64,000 nucleotides of DNA, taken from Argyresthia goedartella (lineage: Eukaryota; Arthropoda; Insecta; Lepidoptera; Argyresthiidae). The notes beneath the pieces are model-generated. The model had not been told where the DNA came from. It was given only the letters and a program-made list of their open reading frames with translations, and ran no database searches. Each line of letters starts with the position of its first letter. Position 1 is the stretch's first letter. Made by a program: the position numbers and the translations under genes. Positions 43,070 to 53,744 of this stretch are shown here, piece by piece. The DNA lies in the NCBI GenBank assembly GCA_949825045.1, contig OX463806.1:42432208-42496207 (forward strand), given 5' to 3'.

Positions 43070-44122
43070 ATAAAAATACGTATAAAAAAGTCGGACGTAG
43101 TCTCGCTTACAACACAAGTGTGTCTCTCAGAGTCGGCCAGCTCGCTGAACGTACACGCCTACAAGGACACATTCACACATTAGACGGCCAATCGGCCATT
43201 AGGCGCACAGGCGTCAACAAAGACGGTACGTTATGCGGAGAAATAAAAAGCATGTCTTGCGTGGTAAAGTGGTGTGAAAACTGAAGTGACCGGAGGAATA
43301 AAAACATCCAGGAATCACGTTCCATAGGTAAATGAATAAATAATTACTTATTTCCAAAAAATATTTAAAAAAAAATCACAAGAACAAAATAATTCATCAC
43401 AAGTCCAGTATTGTCAATATTCACGTAAGCAAAATTACCCAAAATATGGGAAAATCCAGTATTATTAAGTTCAAATTAATTATAAATCAATTATTTATTT
43501 AAGCGATGTTATTTTTGGTAGCTCTTTAATTGGTCGGGATGTTGTTGAAGGGTCAGTTGAATAAATAAAAAGGCAGTTCTTAAATTTTTCGTCAGATGAC
43601 AATTTGAACTTCGAAGTTAATGGTCCGATTTTCTTCACAATCGATATCTAGGGTTCTGGTTGGAATCCAATCATGATCCTATAATAATAATAATAATAAT
43701 ACCTTGGACACAATTTACACACATTGATCTAGCCCCAAACTAGGATTCCCTGTATCTTGGGTACTAGACAACGATACACATAGTTATATAGATAAATATT
43801 ATACTTAGATAGATAAACAACCATGACTACGGTACAAACATAAGTTCTCATCAAAAAAATATTTGCCCCCACCGGGACTCGAACCCGGGACCCTTGTTTT
43901 CGTAGGCAGGGTTACTGCCGACTCGGCCATTCGGGTCGTTAAGATCCTGAAGTCAGATTTTGAAAAAGTGGCCGCCATTTTGAACTTTGTAGTTACTGGT
44001 TCGATAGAAGACAAAATAAATCTTATTAACTATATAACGGAAAAATATTTAACGATTCGGCTTCACCACATTTCAAAATTAGAAGATATATCAAGAACCT
44101 CTAAAAGTAAAAGACACTATTT
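43070..44122 (-). mobile_element. TIR transposon portion carrying a SINE
   Basis: Starts with the TIR (ACGTATAAAAAAGTCGGACG), reads inward through sequence complementary to the 41.5-42.2 kb copy, and is split by a SINE at 43680-43938. The opposite TIR is absent. Confidence 0.7.
43680..43938 (-). mobile_element. tRNA-derived SINE, family A, copy 7
   Basis: A full copy with (ATA)n tail and head ending CATTCGGGTCGT. Flanked by GATCCT on both sides, the likely target duplication. The same insertion is present in the inverted partner at 62.09-62.34 kb. Confidence 0.9.
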
Positions 44123-44990
44123 TAGGAACAATAGGTTAGCGGCCTCCTTAATGTCGCCATCGCTTAGTTTAATTTCGATGGATTTTATAATGTTGCCGGG
44201 TCTAAATGGGCCTAAAGGGTTGGGATTGATTATGCAGGTGGTGTTTTTACAATTGTTTTTTATTTTTTGGGTAAGGGAACCGCCTGCGTCTTTTCCTTTT
44301 TCCGCGTGTAGCACCCGGTAAGAAAAAGTCAGTAGGTGTTCCCAGCTCCCTTGGACATTCTGTAACAATACTTGTCTGATCGTTTTGGACAGAGAGTTGG
44401 CCACAGATGTTCTTGCACCTCGGGGAATTCGTTTTACTACGGAGCTGTTCTTTTTAAATTTCGCTAGGTCTTTCCAAAGGTCTGAGTTGTAGTTGGTAGG
44501 TAAATTTGGGGAAAGTGTAGGGCTGAAAGTGGGAGTTGTTTGCTGTATATAGTTAAGCTTGTGTGCTTTCCCAACGTGAATTTTTAAACCTCTCTGTCCT
44601 TTAAAATAACGGGGCTGGGAATACTCCGGGCACTGCACGTTGTTCTCCAGGGACGAGATGATGTGCTGGCTGCAGACGGCACTGACAGACGGGCCAGCTG
44701 ACTGCGACACAGGGTTAGGTATGGGTTTAACAGAAACCAAAAAAAGGACATTATATTTACAAATACATAGTAAATATTATAGTAAAATAGGGGAAAAACT
44801 AATTATATAAAATTTAAATTGTCTCGGTGTAACACTGTTTGTAGTTTAGGCATCCGTCGACCGCCACCTCTACTGTTGCACCGCACCGGGCCGCATCGTG
44901 CGTGGTGGTCTGCGCTCGTTGTTGTTTTGTGCTTTTTACGGAACCGCAGTCGTGTTTTTTAATTTTTAGGATGCCGTACCTTGCTGGCGA
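44117..44990 (-). pseudogene. Zinc-finger LINE, N-terminal part
   Basis: A minus-strand frame (207 codons, 44117-44740) with CPEYSQPRYFKGQRGLKIHV followed by GKAH, a C2H2/C2HC-type finger in which the second cysteine is altered. KRIPRGARTSVANSLSKTIR and SWEHLLTFSYRVLH follow. These belong to the N-terminal region of a LINE family whose C-terminal RPD domain is at 61.0-61.7 kb. GC-rich sequence to about 44990 may be its 5' untranslated region. The coding part is cut at 44117-44122, exactly at the edge of inverted repeat 2. The family link is from recalled protein similarity. Confidence 0.65.
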
Positions 44991-45345
44991 TGGGTAGGTC
45001 GATGGAGAATATCTACCTTGCTGGAAGAGCTAACAGTCCGACGACTTTCTATGGAAATCGTGTCAAGGTTTCACTGCATCTTGTTATTATGATATCATTA
45101 GGAAATGCAACTCTCTATTCACTCTATCTGTGCATTAGGTAAATAATTCGATAGCCAATAATAATCGTATTGTTACTTGTCATGACAGGTGTCACACAAT
45201 TTTTAATAATTTTTTATTCTGATCAATTTCATAGCCCAAACAAGAAAAATTACCGTCAATATCAAAGTCGTTAATAATTTTAAGCAATTAAATGAATTAA
45301 GATAATTTTGTGCCAGAGTGCACTTGATTTCAACGAAATATGACG
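44991..45345. other. Intergenic, nothing firm
   Basis: No recognised element. A minus frame at 45203-45556 has no known domain and overlaps repeat X. Confidence 0.4.
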
Positions 45346-45459
45346 TCATGTTTCGGATTTCAATACATCTCTCATATAAATCGACCGATTCGACAGTTCT
45401 TAAAAAGTATCTAACTTGACTAACGTGCATCATCCCAATTGTTAAAAATTTTACTGTTA
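45346..45459 (+). repeat. Repeat X, left copy
   Basis: 114 bp beginning TCATGTTTCGGATTTCAATA, present again at 61738-61851 in the same orientation with few changes. Both copies are adjacent to pieces of inverted repeat 2. Confidence 0.88.
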
Positions 45460-45549
45460 CCCTGGTAGGTGCACTTGCCGACACATATCCCACATCCCCA
45501 TTTATGACAGGCTGTATATATTTTTTGAAAAACACAAAATATTGGTTGA

Positions 45550-46885
45550 AAGGCAAAAGGGCTTCAGAAAAAAATTATCAACATGGCAATTTATGGCTTC
45601 CTGAGTAAGATCATGCCGAACATTAATAGTGGCAAACCAGTCACATCTCTATTTATGGACTTAACTAAGGCGTTTGACTATGTGGACGACAAAATATTAT
45701 TAGATAAACTATTTGCATATGGTGTACGAGGTACAGATGTAGTGAATAATCCTTTCCTTTCGTATTTTCTCGGAAATGTTCGTTTTTGTCTTACTACTTC
45801 ACCGCACTCAGTACCCATCGAGACAACGTAGGGAACGGTCGCATTGCAAGAGGAAGTATCTATATAGAGTAGTTAATACCACAGAAATATTTTGTTGATA
45901 TTTATGTTAGATTTTGTACCGGCACCATTCGGGTGTTATCGTTGTTCCGAGTTTTGCCGATAGGAAAGGATTATTCACTACATCTGTAACGCATATGACC
46001 TCATCGAATCCTACTTAAATAATAGGAAACAATTGACCCAAATTACTCAAATATGCACTAAATCTCAAATAGAAATGCTTTATTCATCTGACTCTAGGGA
46101 TATAAAATATGCAGTACCACAAGGGAATGTTTTGGACCCACTATTGTTCCTAGTATACATTAATGACATCCCAAAATTTGTGAATCATCCGATAGTTCTT
46201 TTCGCTTATGACAACACCGTAATATTTACAGGACACAATCTAAATACATATTAATCTGACATTAATAAATCCTGGACCAATTTAATATAATATAATAATA
46301 ATCTTTTAATAAACCAAAATTGATGAAATTTAGGAAAGGACGTAAAAAAACATTGACATTAAACATTAACTATTAGGGTAAACAAATATAAGTCAAAGAC
46401 ACCATAAAATTCTTAGGACTGCACATTGACAACAACATGTCATGGAATACACACATTGATGTCCTGAGTAGTAAACTGAGTCAATTTTCATATTCTCTTT
46501 ACGTGCTATCTAAACAGGTAAACCAAGATGCTGTACCAATGGCATATTAGAGCTTTGTCGAGTCCTGATTACGTAATGTAATAATGTTCTGGGGAAATGC
46601 CACAAAAAACATGTTATATTCAAAGCCCAAAAGAAATGTGTACAAGCTATATGTTAACTGATTAGTACAGAGAGCTGCATAGGCCATTTAATTAATCTTG
46701 TGAAACAGCAGTGTTTGTAAAGTGCAATATCCATCTCTTTAATTACATGAAGAGCAAATGCAACCAGGACAAGCTGTGTGCTGACCCACGAAAAACGGCA
46801 TACTACGATAAAAGTATATTCGGCATGACCACCAGGATATATAACAAACTACCGGAGAGATATAGAGCAAATAACAATTCAATTC
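45550..46885 (+). pseudogene. Jockey-like LINE reverse transcriptase, broken
   Basis: Plus-strand blocks in order: VTSLFMDLTKAFDYVDDKIL, YGVRG [MITE], ESYLNNRKQLTQ, YAVPQGNVLDPLLFLVYIND, FAYDNTVIF, FLGLHIDNNMSWNTHID, a MFWGNAT piece, and RIYNKLPERYR near the end (46711-46880). The catalytic FADD is changed to FAYD, removing one catalytic aspartate. Stops and frameshifts are many. The frame across the MITE would be continuous if the MITE and one TA were absent. Confidence 0.88.
45734..45986. mobile_element. MITE with 25-bp perfect TIRs and TA duplication
   Basis: Perfect inverted ends starting CAGATGTAGTGAATAATCC, with imperfect extension inward. TA flanks both sides (45732-45733, 45987-45988). 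It lies in a conserved reverse transcriptase block, between the codons for GVRG and the following residues. No coding capacity; the TA target suggests Tc1/mariner-type mobilisation. Confidence 0.92.
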
Positions 46886-47163
46886 AATTCAATTTGTTTA
46901 TTTTTCAATTGCATCCTTCAGCAAAAAATACCATTTTGATACAAAGGATTAAAGGGTTTAAATATGCGTAATTACATACTCAGAAGTTAAGAATCTTGCA
47001 TACATCTTTCTATCGATCTCTTACACTCTCTCTTCAAGCATGCTATCCCACTCGCAAATATATCACTGTGGAGATGCAGCGAGCAAGGAGTTGATCAGCG
47101 CCTGCGCCGACGCGACGGGTGAGGACGAGTAGAGGTTAGTGCACGACGCGCGACCAGCAGCGG
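46886..47163 (-). mobile_element. LINE 3' end fragment, GC-rich coding end
   Basis: The minus strand has a GC-rich short frame (SSPVASAQALINSLLAASPQ and stop), then AT-rich 3' sequence and an (ATTGA)n tail (plus AATTCAATTCAATTCAATT at 46877-46895). Abuts the J3 tail at 47164. Assignment by layout only. Confidence 0.45.
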
Positions 47164-47425
47164 TCTAAAGTCAAAGTCAAAGTCAAAGTACTTTATTACT
47201 GTATATATTTACATATACTTAGCAAACGTCATTTTTTGCCTCTTCTCTACATTGGACCACTATGGGAGAAGAAGGGCGTAGAAACTCCCACAGATTGATT
47301 TTTGATCTCTTTTAAAAATAGGTTGTGCTTAACTAATACAAGTATGAAATTTTTTATTGTTATGATTAATAAGCAGGAATAAATAATTACAAAATTAATA
47401 ACAGCAAGGTCTGTGTTGAGCCAGA

Positions 47426-48010
47426 TTAACCCCATACAGTCCTGTCATTTAAGGAATCTTGAACATTGTAATATCCCTTTTTCGACAAAGTCGCTATAAC
47501 ATGCTTTTTAAATTGCTCAAATGGCAATTTCAAAATCTCCAGAGGTATCTTATTGTAGAGAATGCACTGACCCTTGAAAGAATTGCTAACCTTCGCGAGT
47601 CTAAATCGGGGCGCACATAGTCTGTGATTATTTCTTAGATTAACATTACAGCTATCGCTAAGTTTGGAAAATGCTGTAAGGTTCTTGCGTACATACATTA
47701 TATTTTCGAAAATAAATTGACCAGCTACTGTTAGTATGCCAATTTCTTTAAAAAGCTCTCTTAAGGAGTATGTTCGTTTTAAATTATAAATTGCTCGAAT
47801 AACTCTTTTCTGTAAAATAAAAATAGTTTGAATATCCGCTGCTTTCCCCCACAACAAGATACCATAGGACATCACACTATGAAAGTAACTAAAATATACT
47901 AGCTTAGATGTAGCCACATCCGTGCTTTGTCTGATGTTCCTAACAGCGTAAGCCGCAGAACTTAATTTACCAGCCAATTTATCTATGTGGGGTCCCCACT
48001 GCATACACAC
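47426..48010 (-). pseudogene. J3 LINE, post-catalytic and C-terminal region
   Basis: 194 open codons: QWGPHIDKLAGKLSSAAYAV, YFSYFHSVMSYGILLWG, FILQKRVIRAIYNLKRTYSL, and RLAKVSNSFKGQCILYNKIP. Intact as a frame, but its catalytic domain is gone. Confidence 0.88.
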
Positions 48011-48104
48011 TGACTGTTGAAGAAGTCTGAGTAGAATTTGTTTGGGTTCTGTTCATTAAAATCCGGTACTGGCAAATTAATATCTAAGTTCTTCGTATAT
48101 GTCT

Positions 48105-48833
48105 CTAGTCTATGGGATGTAATAGGCCTATAAAATGATGGACCATCTTATCCTTAATAGCAATTGGGAATGAAACTGTTTGACCACTGTGATCGGAAGG
48201 TAAGCAGTTGATTACACTTTTACTTGTGAATGCACAGTCACAAAAAACGTTATCTAAGCAATTTTGGCTGGCAAGTGTAAATCTAGTCGGCTCTAAAAAT
48301 ACATGAAATAAATTAAACGATTTGAATAAAGTTATTAATCGTTGTTTCATTGTTGTTCCTACAAACAAATCTACATTAAGATCGCCACAAATAATTAACT
48401 TTTTTCCGTTATTACATAGTTTAGTAAGGGCTTCCTCCATAATTTTCTCAAATATTTCGAAATTTCCATGGCCTTTTTCATCCCTCGGTGGCCTGTAGAC
48501 ACAAACAATAATATGGCTATCTAACTCAACACAGGATACCTCTATTTGTCTTTCAACAGTAAGTGCAAGAATATCTTTCCGTTGTTTCACCTTAATATTA
48601 TTTTTCACTAAGATTAAAGAACCACCTCTATCAGCAGTCTTTCTATTGTAACAACTGGCAATTTTGTAATTATTCATGTTAAAAGTTATCATATTTTCCT
48701 TCAACCAGTGTTCTGTAACACAAATAATATCAATGTCAGAATTTTTTAGAAATAATTCTATTACAAGTTCTTTGCCAGGTAGCCCCTGGATGTTTTGATG
48801 GGAAATATTTAACTGGGGCTTACATTTTGACAT
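48105..48833 (-). pseudogene. J3 LINE, APE-type endonuclease
   Basis: 242 codons forming a nearly complete apurinic-endonuclease-like domain: ISHQNIQGLPGKELVI (N-terminal Asn), ICVTEHWL (catalytic Glu), VCVYRPPR, IICGDLNVDL (GDxN), TRFTLASQNCLDNVF, and SDHSGQT (catalytic Asp-His). It nicks the insertion target to prime reverse transcription. The ATG is a plausible internal or native start. Confidence 0.9.
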
Positions 48834-49118
48834 ATTTAGTGGCTCTTGTATGCTAGAGATTTCCTCTATTGTCTTATGAACTAATTTAAATTACTTGGAA
48901 CAGATTCCAATATTGCATGCAAAGTTTATTTAAGAGGTGAATTCCCAATAGGGGTGCATGCCATATTACTCTTAACATAAGCTGATGTTAAGTTGAACTT
49001 GGTTAAACCAACTATAGCAGCGTCGCATATATTATAAGCTAACAATGTAGCTACTAATTTTCTATACTTATTAGACAGGTACAATGTATCCTGTGTCAGA
49101 GTAAAGTTATGAATAAAA

Positions 49119-49739
49119 TTATTCATGTCGAAATATAAAATAGCATCGCTGTGATGACATGTTAAATGTCATCACACCGAGGTCACGCACCTCGTGCACG
49201 TAAGCTACTTCCACGCCGTCAAGCGTGTACTGATACACCAGCGGAGAGTGCCAAAAAGTAAAGCTAAGATTCTCAAATTTGCTCGGGTTATAGTAGAGAC
49301 GATTTTTGAGGCTCCAGCTATGGACAGAATTTAAATTTCTTTGTAGGACCGCACAATCCTTCACGCTGCTGACGACCCTCAACAGTTTCACAGTATCAGC
49401 GAACAGCAACATGTCGCAATCTCTGACCAAATCTGGGAGATCTTTAATTAAAAGCACAAAAAGAAGGGGGCCCAAATTAGATCCCTGACTTATGCCAGGC
49501 TGGGTATTATACGGGCATGATAGGAACGTCCCAAACTTCACAAACTGTCTCCTATCCATCAGATAGCTAGAAAATAGCTTGAGAAGCACAGATCCAATCT
49601 TGCCCAGCTTTATTAGGAGGATATCGTTATCTACCCGATCGACAGCTTTCTGAAAGTACAGATATATTACGTCGACTAATTTCCCGCATCGATTTCTTGC
49701 GAAAGAATGTCTACCAAAGTGACAAGATTAGTGGTAACT
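49119..49739 (-). pseudogene. LINE 'A', second half of the reverse transcriptase (Gypsy target)
   Basis: A minus frame with QPGISQGSNLGPLLFVLLIK, MLLFADTVKLLRV (FADD reduced to FAD by loss of a codon), and HEVRDLGVM, plus QKAVDRVDNDILL upstream near 49650. The first half lies on the other side of the Gypsy insertion at 55206-56040, so the element was one gene before the insertion. The 3' end is truncated near 49150. Confidence 0.88.
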
Positions 49740-49744
49740 GATCG
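49740..49744. other. Gypsy target site duplication GATCG (left)
   Basis: GATCG precedes the 5' LTR and follows the 3' LTR (55201-55205). The two halves of LINE A join across it. Confidence 0.9.
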
Positions 49745-49895
49745 TGTAGTGTATTGCTTATTTATGTAGTTGTCTTTGTCTCGAGCGCATACGTCAGTAA
49801 TGGCGGAGAGGGACAGTTGTCGTCCGACCGTCGACCTAGTAGGTTACTGGTGGTGCGCTGACGAGTCAAATTGAATATTTTACAGTGACATTACA
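49745..49895 (+). repeat. Gypsy 5' LTR (151 bp)
   Basis: TGTAGTGTATTGC ... GTGACATTACA. It has GAGTC where the 3' LTR has GAGCC near the end. At 151 bp it is short for a Gypsy LTR. No TATA box is obvious. Confidence 0.93.
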
Positions 49896-49915
49896 TGTGG
49901 CGACGAGGAAAACTG
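49896..49915 (+). promoter_or_regulatory. Gypsy primer-binding site
   Basis: TGGCGACGAGGAA, two bases after the LTR, has the TGG start expected of a site paired to a tRNA 3' CCA end. The tRNA was not identified. Confidence 0.65.
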
Positions 49916-50410
49916 TGAGTAAAATGTATATAAATACATATTTTTAAAGAAAGAAAGATAGTGTGCAATAATAAATAAGTCAAATTACATGTCAACTTAG
50001 GAAAAGGTTTCGAAACCTTTTGTTTTTCTCGAAGAATGTTTCTTGTTTGTTTGTGTGAAAGAACAGTTCAAGGCAAGTCTGCAAATAAAATCTTTCTGTA
50101 ATATTTAGGAAAGTCAACATAATCTGACAAAACATTTAGAAATTCGTTTACGTAGGTTACCTTAGTTTCACGATTTGTATTCTTCGAGGGTAATCGCTCA
50201 ACAGCTGCGAAGCGCCTCGCCCGAAAAGCAATATTGGGATTGAAGGCGTGAGAACTGGTTTCATAGAAACCCGCGATAACTCAGTGACCTTTATTACTTT
50301 CACATGCGTTTGTTTGTAACTAGCATTTTATTAGCAAGAATTTTGTTCTTGATATTTTGACAGGCACTCGCCAGTTTTTGATGAAAACTGGCACACAGCA
50401 TTGATACTGC

Positions 50411-50690
50411 AATCATAGCAGTAGGTTACCTACATGTACCTACTGATCATTAGATTGATACTTAGCATGTACAAAACTACTGATTTGTTTTTATTGTTGA
50501 TTTACATGAATCATAGCAGTAGGTTACCTACATGTACCTACTGATCATTAGATTGATACTTAGCATGTACAAAACTACTGATTTGTTTTTATTGTTGATT
50601 TATATGAATTATAGCAGTAGGGTATCTACCTGTACCTACTGATCATTAGATTGGTACCTACCATGTACAAAATGTACATGTTAAGAAGAG
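50411..50690 (+). repeat. 98-bp tandem repeats in Gypsy leader
   Basis: Units start at 50411, 50509 and 50607; the first two are nearly identical, the third is diverged and partial. Shared landmark: AGCAGTAGG-TA-CTAC-TGTACC. Non-coding, between the primer-binding site and gag. Confidence 0.9.
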
Positions 50691-50939
50691 TTTTATAATA
50701 TGTAATAAGCAGTAAACCTGATCATTAAATTGATAACAAAGAATTGGTGCACACCAAAACAGCAACAGCTGTCCATTCGATTGGAAAATGGTTTAAATTA
50801 ACAGCAGTTTCAAACTGGTAATTTTGATATCGAAACAATTGGGTAAAAGCAGCACAAGCTGAAGTCTGTAGACAGCAGATTGCTTATAACAATCTGAATC
50901 ATTAAATTGATTACAGGACGCCCCAAATCAGGTCACACG

Positions 50940-51650
50940 ATGACAACGTCTACGTCACTGACGTTAGAGAAATTTGACTGTGAGGGTGATATAACCTCCG
51001 TGGGTGCAAGATGAGAGCGTTGGAAACGCGCACTTTATATTGTCCTGGAAGCTTCTGGCACAGATAAAAGTGAGAAAAAAAGAGCTAGCCTGTTACATTT
51101 CGGTGGACTAGATCTACAGGAAGTGTTCTATAATATTCCTGGGGCTAATGTTGACTCTGAAGAAGGTATAGATGTGTTCTCGGTGGACTTATCTAAATTG
51201 GATGCTTACTTTGCCCCGAAACAGAGCAGAGTATACGAGCGGCACATATTCCGCTTGATGAAACAAGAGATGGATGAGAAATTTGAAAAGTTTCTTGTTC
51301 GACTTAGACAGCAAGCGGAAAAATGTCAGTTCAAGGATAAAAATGATAATATCATAGACCAGATCGCAGAAAAATGTTCAAACGTCGATTTAAGGAAGAA
51401 AATCTTGAAGATTGGTGATGACGTAATTTTAGATATAAATATTACAGAAGCTAATACTCTGGAAGCAGTGAATAAACAAATGGAGGAGTTCAGTAGCACA
51501 AAGAATACTTTTGCAAACCAGAGTGTCAACAAAATTGATTCTAAAATAAAACTGCGTACTACGGAAACTAAAAGATCAGAAAAAAAATATTGCGGTAGGT
51601 GTGGTAACAAAAATTATGCGTCCTTTGATGTGAATTTGCCCAGCCCGTAG
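50940..51650 (+). pseudogene. Gypsy gag, inactivated
   Basis: The frame starts at ATG 50940 (MTTSTSLTLEKFD) and is stopped by TGA at 51012 where a Trp codon is expected. It continues open to 51650, with LDAYFAPKQSRVYERHIF and FLVRLRQQAEKCQF in the capsid-like region. Near 51630 a frameshift moves the end of the first zinc knuckle out of frame; a second knuckle, CLKCGLKRHFRQFC, is readable in the shifted frame near 51660-51710. Gag forms the particle and binds RNA. The defects are described as seen. Confidence 0.88.
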
Positions 51651-51842
51651 AAAGGATTGTTTGAAATGCGGTTTGAAAAGACATTTTAGGCAATTCTGTA
51701 GAACAAGATATCCTCAGAAAAGAAGATTTGAAAGTGGAAATGAGATGGACAACAACAAAACTAAAAAGATGCGACCTAATACATACAATACCGAGGTAAA
51801 TCAGGTCAGCCATTAAATTCAGGGGAAAATACGGAAGACAGG

Positions 51843-52889
51843 TTGTACGTGTTTCATGTCGATGATGATGTGGAGTTTGGATGCAGCAATGGAGGTGTCG
51901 AAACAAAAGTGTTGATAGATTCCGGATGTAAACAAAACTTATTGACTGAAAGTACTTGGGAGAGTCTAAAAATTTCAAAGGCAACAGTCTACAACCAGAT
52001 TGCAAGTCCAAAAGTGTCATTTGTGGCGTATGGCAGTAACACGCCCTTAATAGTCAAAGGGTCTTTTGAAGCGATTATCAAAGTAGGCAGCAAATCTGAA
52101 AGCGCCACTTTCTACGTCATCAAAAATGGAACCAAAAACCTTCTAGGTAAAAACACAGCGAAGTCTCTGGGAGTCCTCAAGATTGGCTTGGATTTAGATA
52201 TTAATCAAGTTGGGTCAGAAGTATTCCCCAAGTTCAAGGATGTTTTGATTGAATTACCTATTGATGATTCAGTTCAACCAATTTCTCAGCCATACAGGAG
52301 GATATCATTATCCCTTGAAGACAAGGTCACAGCTAGAATTGAGGATTTAATTAAAAGGGATATTGTTCAAGAAGTTAAAGGTACGTCTAGATGGGTGTCA
52401 CCCATTGTCCCAATTTTGAAAGATAACGGTGAAGTGCGTGTTTGTGTAGACATGAGACGAGCTAATGAAGCCATTATTCGTGAAAATCACCCACTACCTA
52501 CAATGGATAAATTATTACCACAGGTGCGAAAAGCAAAATATTTCACAAAACTTGATATTCGAGACGCTTTTCACCAGATCGAAATTCATCCGGATTCGAG
52601 ACACATAACCACCTTTATTACCAGCAAAAGCCTGTTCAGATATAAACGCTTGATGTATGGCATTTCATGCGCACCGGAAATATTCCAAAAAACGTTGGAA
52701 AGGATACTATTGGGATGTGAAGGAGTAGTTAATTTCATAGACGACATTCTAGCCTTTGGAAAGGATTCGGAAGAGCATGATAGGAGAATCAAAATGGTTA
52801 TGCAGACCCTGGAAGAGAATAACGTAGTCCTGAGGAAAGACAAATGTCTTTTTAAAGTAACTAAAGTTAGTTTCTTGGGCATGAATTAA
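51843..52889 (+). pseudogene. Gypsy pol: protease and reverse transcriptase, truncated by frameshift
   Basis: 348 codons. Aspartic protease active site VLIDSGCKQNLL near residue 24. Reverse transcriptase: IVPILKDNGEVRVCVDMR (about 190), FTKLDIRDAFHQIEIHP (about 235), LMYGISCAPEIFQ, and FIDDILAFG (about 300, catalytic pair present). The frame ends at 52887-52889 in the VSFLGMN block, while homology carries on in another frame. The partner copy on the right arm begins within this block. Confidence 0.92.
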
Positions 52890-53087
52890 CTTGCGAAGGT
52901 GTTAAGCCCTTGCCAAAATATGTGGATACCATTAAGGACTTCCGACCACCGATGACAGTCGGAGAACTTCAAAGTTTTCTTGGACTTGTAAACTTTGTAA
53001 GCAAGTGGATCCCTAATTACGCAACCTTGACGGAACCTTTAAAACTCCTCCTGAGGAGAAAACTCTGACGGGTCCGATATCCAGAAG

Positions 53088-53684
53088 ATGTGGGGGATAC
53101 AGCAGCAGCAAGCTTTTAACGATTTAAAGTTTCGCCTTCAGAATATCCCTACTTTAGGCTACTACGATGTAAACGACCGAACGGTAGTAATAGCAGACGC
53201 AAGTCCAGTGGCACTGGGAAGTGTCCTCATACAAATTGATGATAAAGGACCAAGAGTAATCGCGTATGGGCATAAGGCATTGACTGGTTGCGAGCGCCGA
53301 TATTGTCAGACGGAAAAGGAAGCTTTAGCGCTGGTGTGGGCTGTGGAACATTTCCACATGTTTCTCTATGGCAAAGACTTTGAATTAGTGACGGATCATA
53401 AACCCTTAGAGGTTATATTCGGCCCAAAGTCCAAATCCTGCGCTAGGATAGAAAAATGGATTCTCCGCTTGCAAGCCTACAAATATAAGGTCAAATATCA
53501 CATAGGTAAAAGCAACATCGCTGATCCTTTTTCGCGACTTTGCGATTTTCCTGATCAACCGGTACCCGAACTCCAAGACAACTACGTTCATAAAATAGTG
53601 GAATACACAAGACCCAAAGCTGTCTCGATGCAAGAGATTACGCACTGTGCAAAAGACGACCAGGAAATATGTAAGGTAAAATAA
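53088..53684 (+). pseudogene. Gypsy pol: RNase H region
   Basis: VVIADASPVALGSVLIQIDD (first catalytic Asp), CQTEKEALALVWAVEHFH (catalytic Glu), LVTDHKPLEVIFG (catalytic Asp), and YHIGKSNIADPFSRL. Separated from the reverse transcriptase by frame changes and a stop (TGA near 53066), and from integrase by a TAA at 53682. Confidence 0.9.
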
Positions 53685-53744
53685 GGACTTTATAATAATA
53701 ACTGGGACGACGAAGGTAAAACTTATAAAAATTTTCAAAATGAG

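Larger units (their letters stand above)
42737..44122. repeat. Inverted repeat 2, left copy (1.39 kb)
   Basis: Matches 61911-63283 in inverted orientation throughout: RTE fragment, TIR-transposon end, family A SINE and downstream sequence, in mirrored order with only scattered differences. The SINE sits at the same site in both. Confidence 0.9.
47164..49126 (-). mobile_element. Jockey-like LINE (family J3), reverse transcriptase core deleted
   Basis: On the minus strand: a short upstream frame (48926-49126), an APE endonuclease (48105-48833), a post-catalytic region (47426-48010), the 3' untranslated region and a (GACTTT)n tail (47164-47185). The fingers and catalytic palm are missing: sequence passes from the post-endonuclease linker to the MQWGPHIDKL block within about 60 bases. 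Confidence 0.88.

Noticed and set aside
45203..45556. 117-codon minus-strand frame as a gene
   Set aside because: No recognised domain, and it overlaps repeat X, whose second copy does not preserve the frame.
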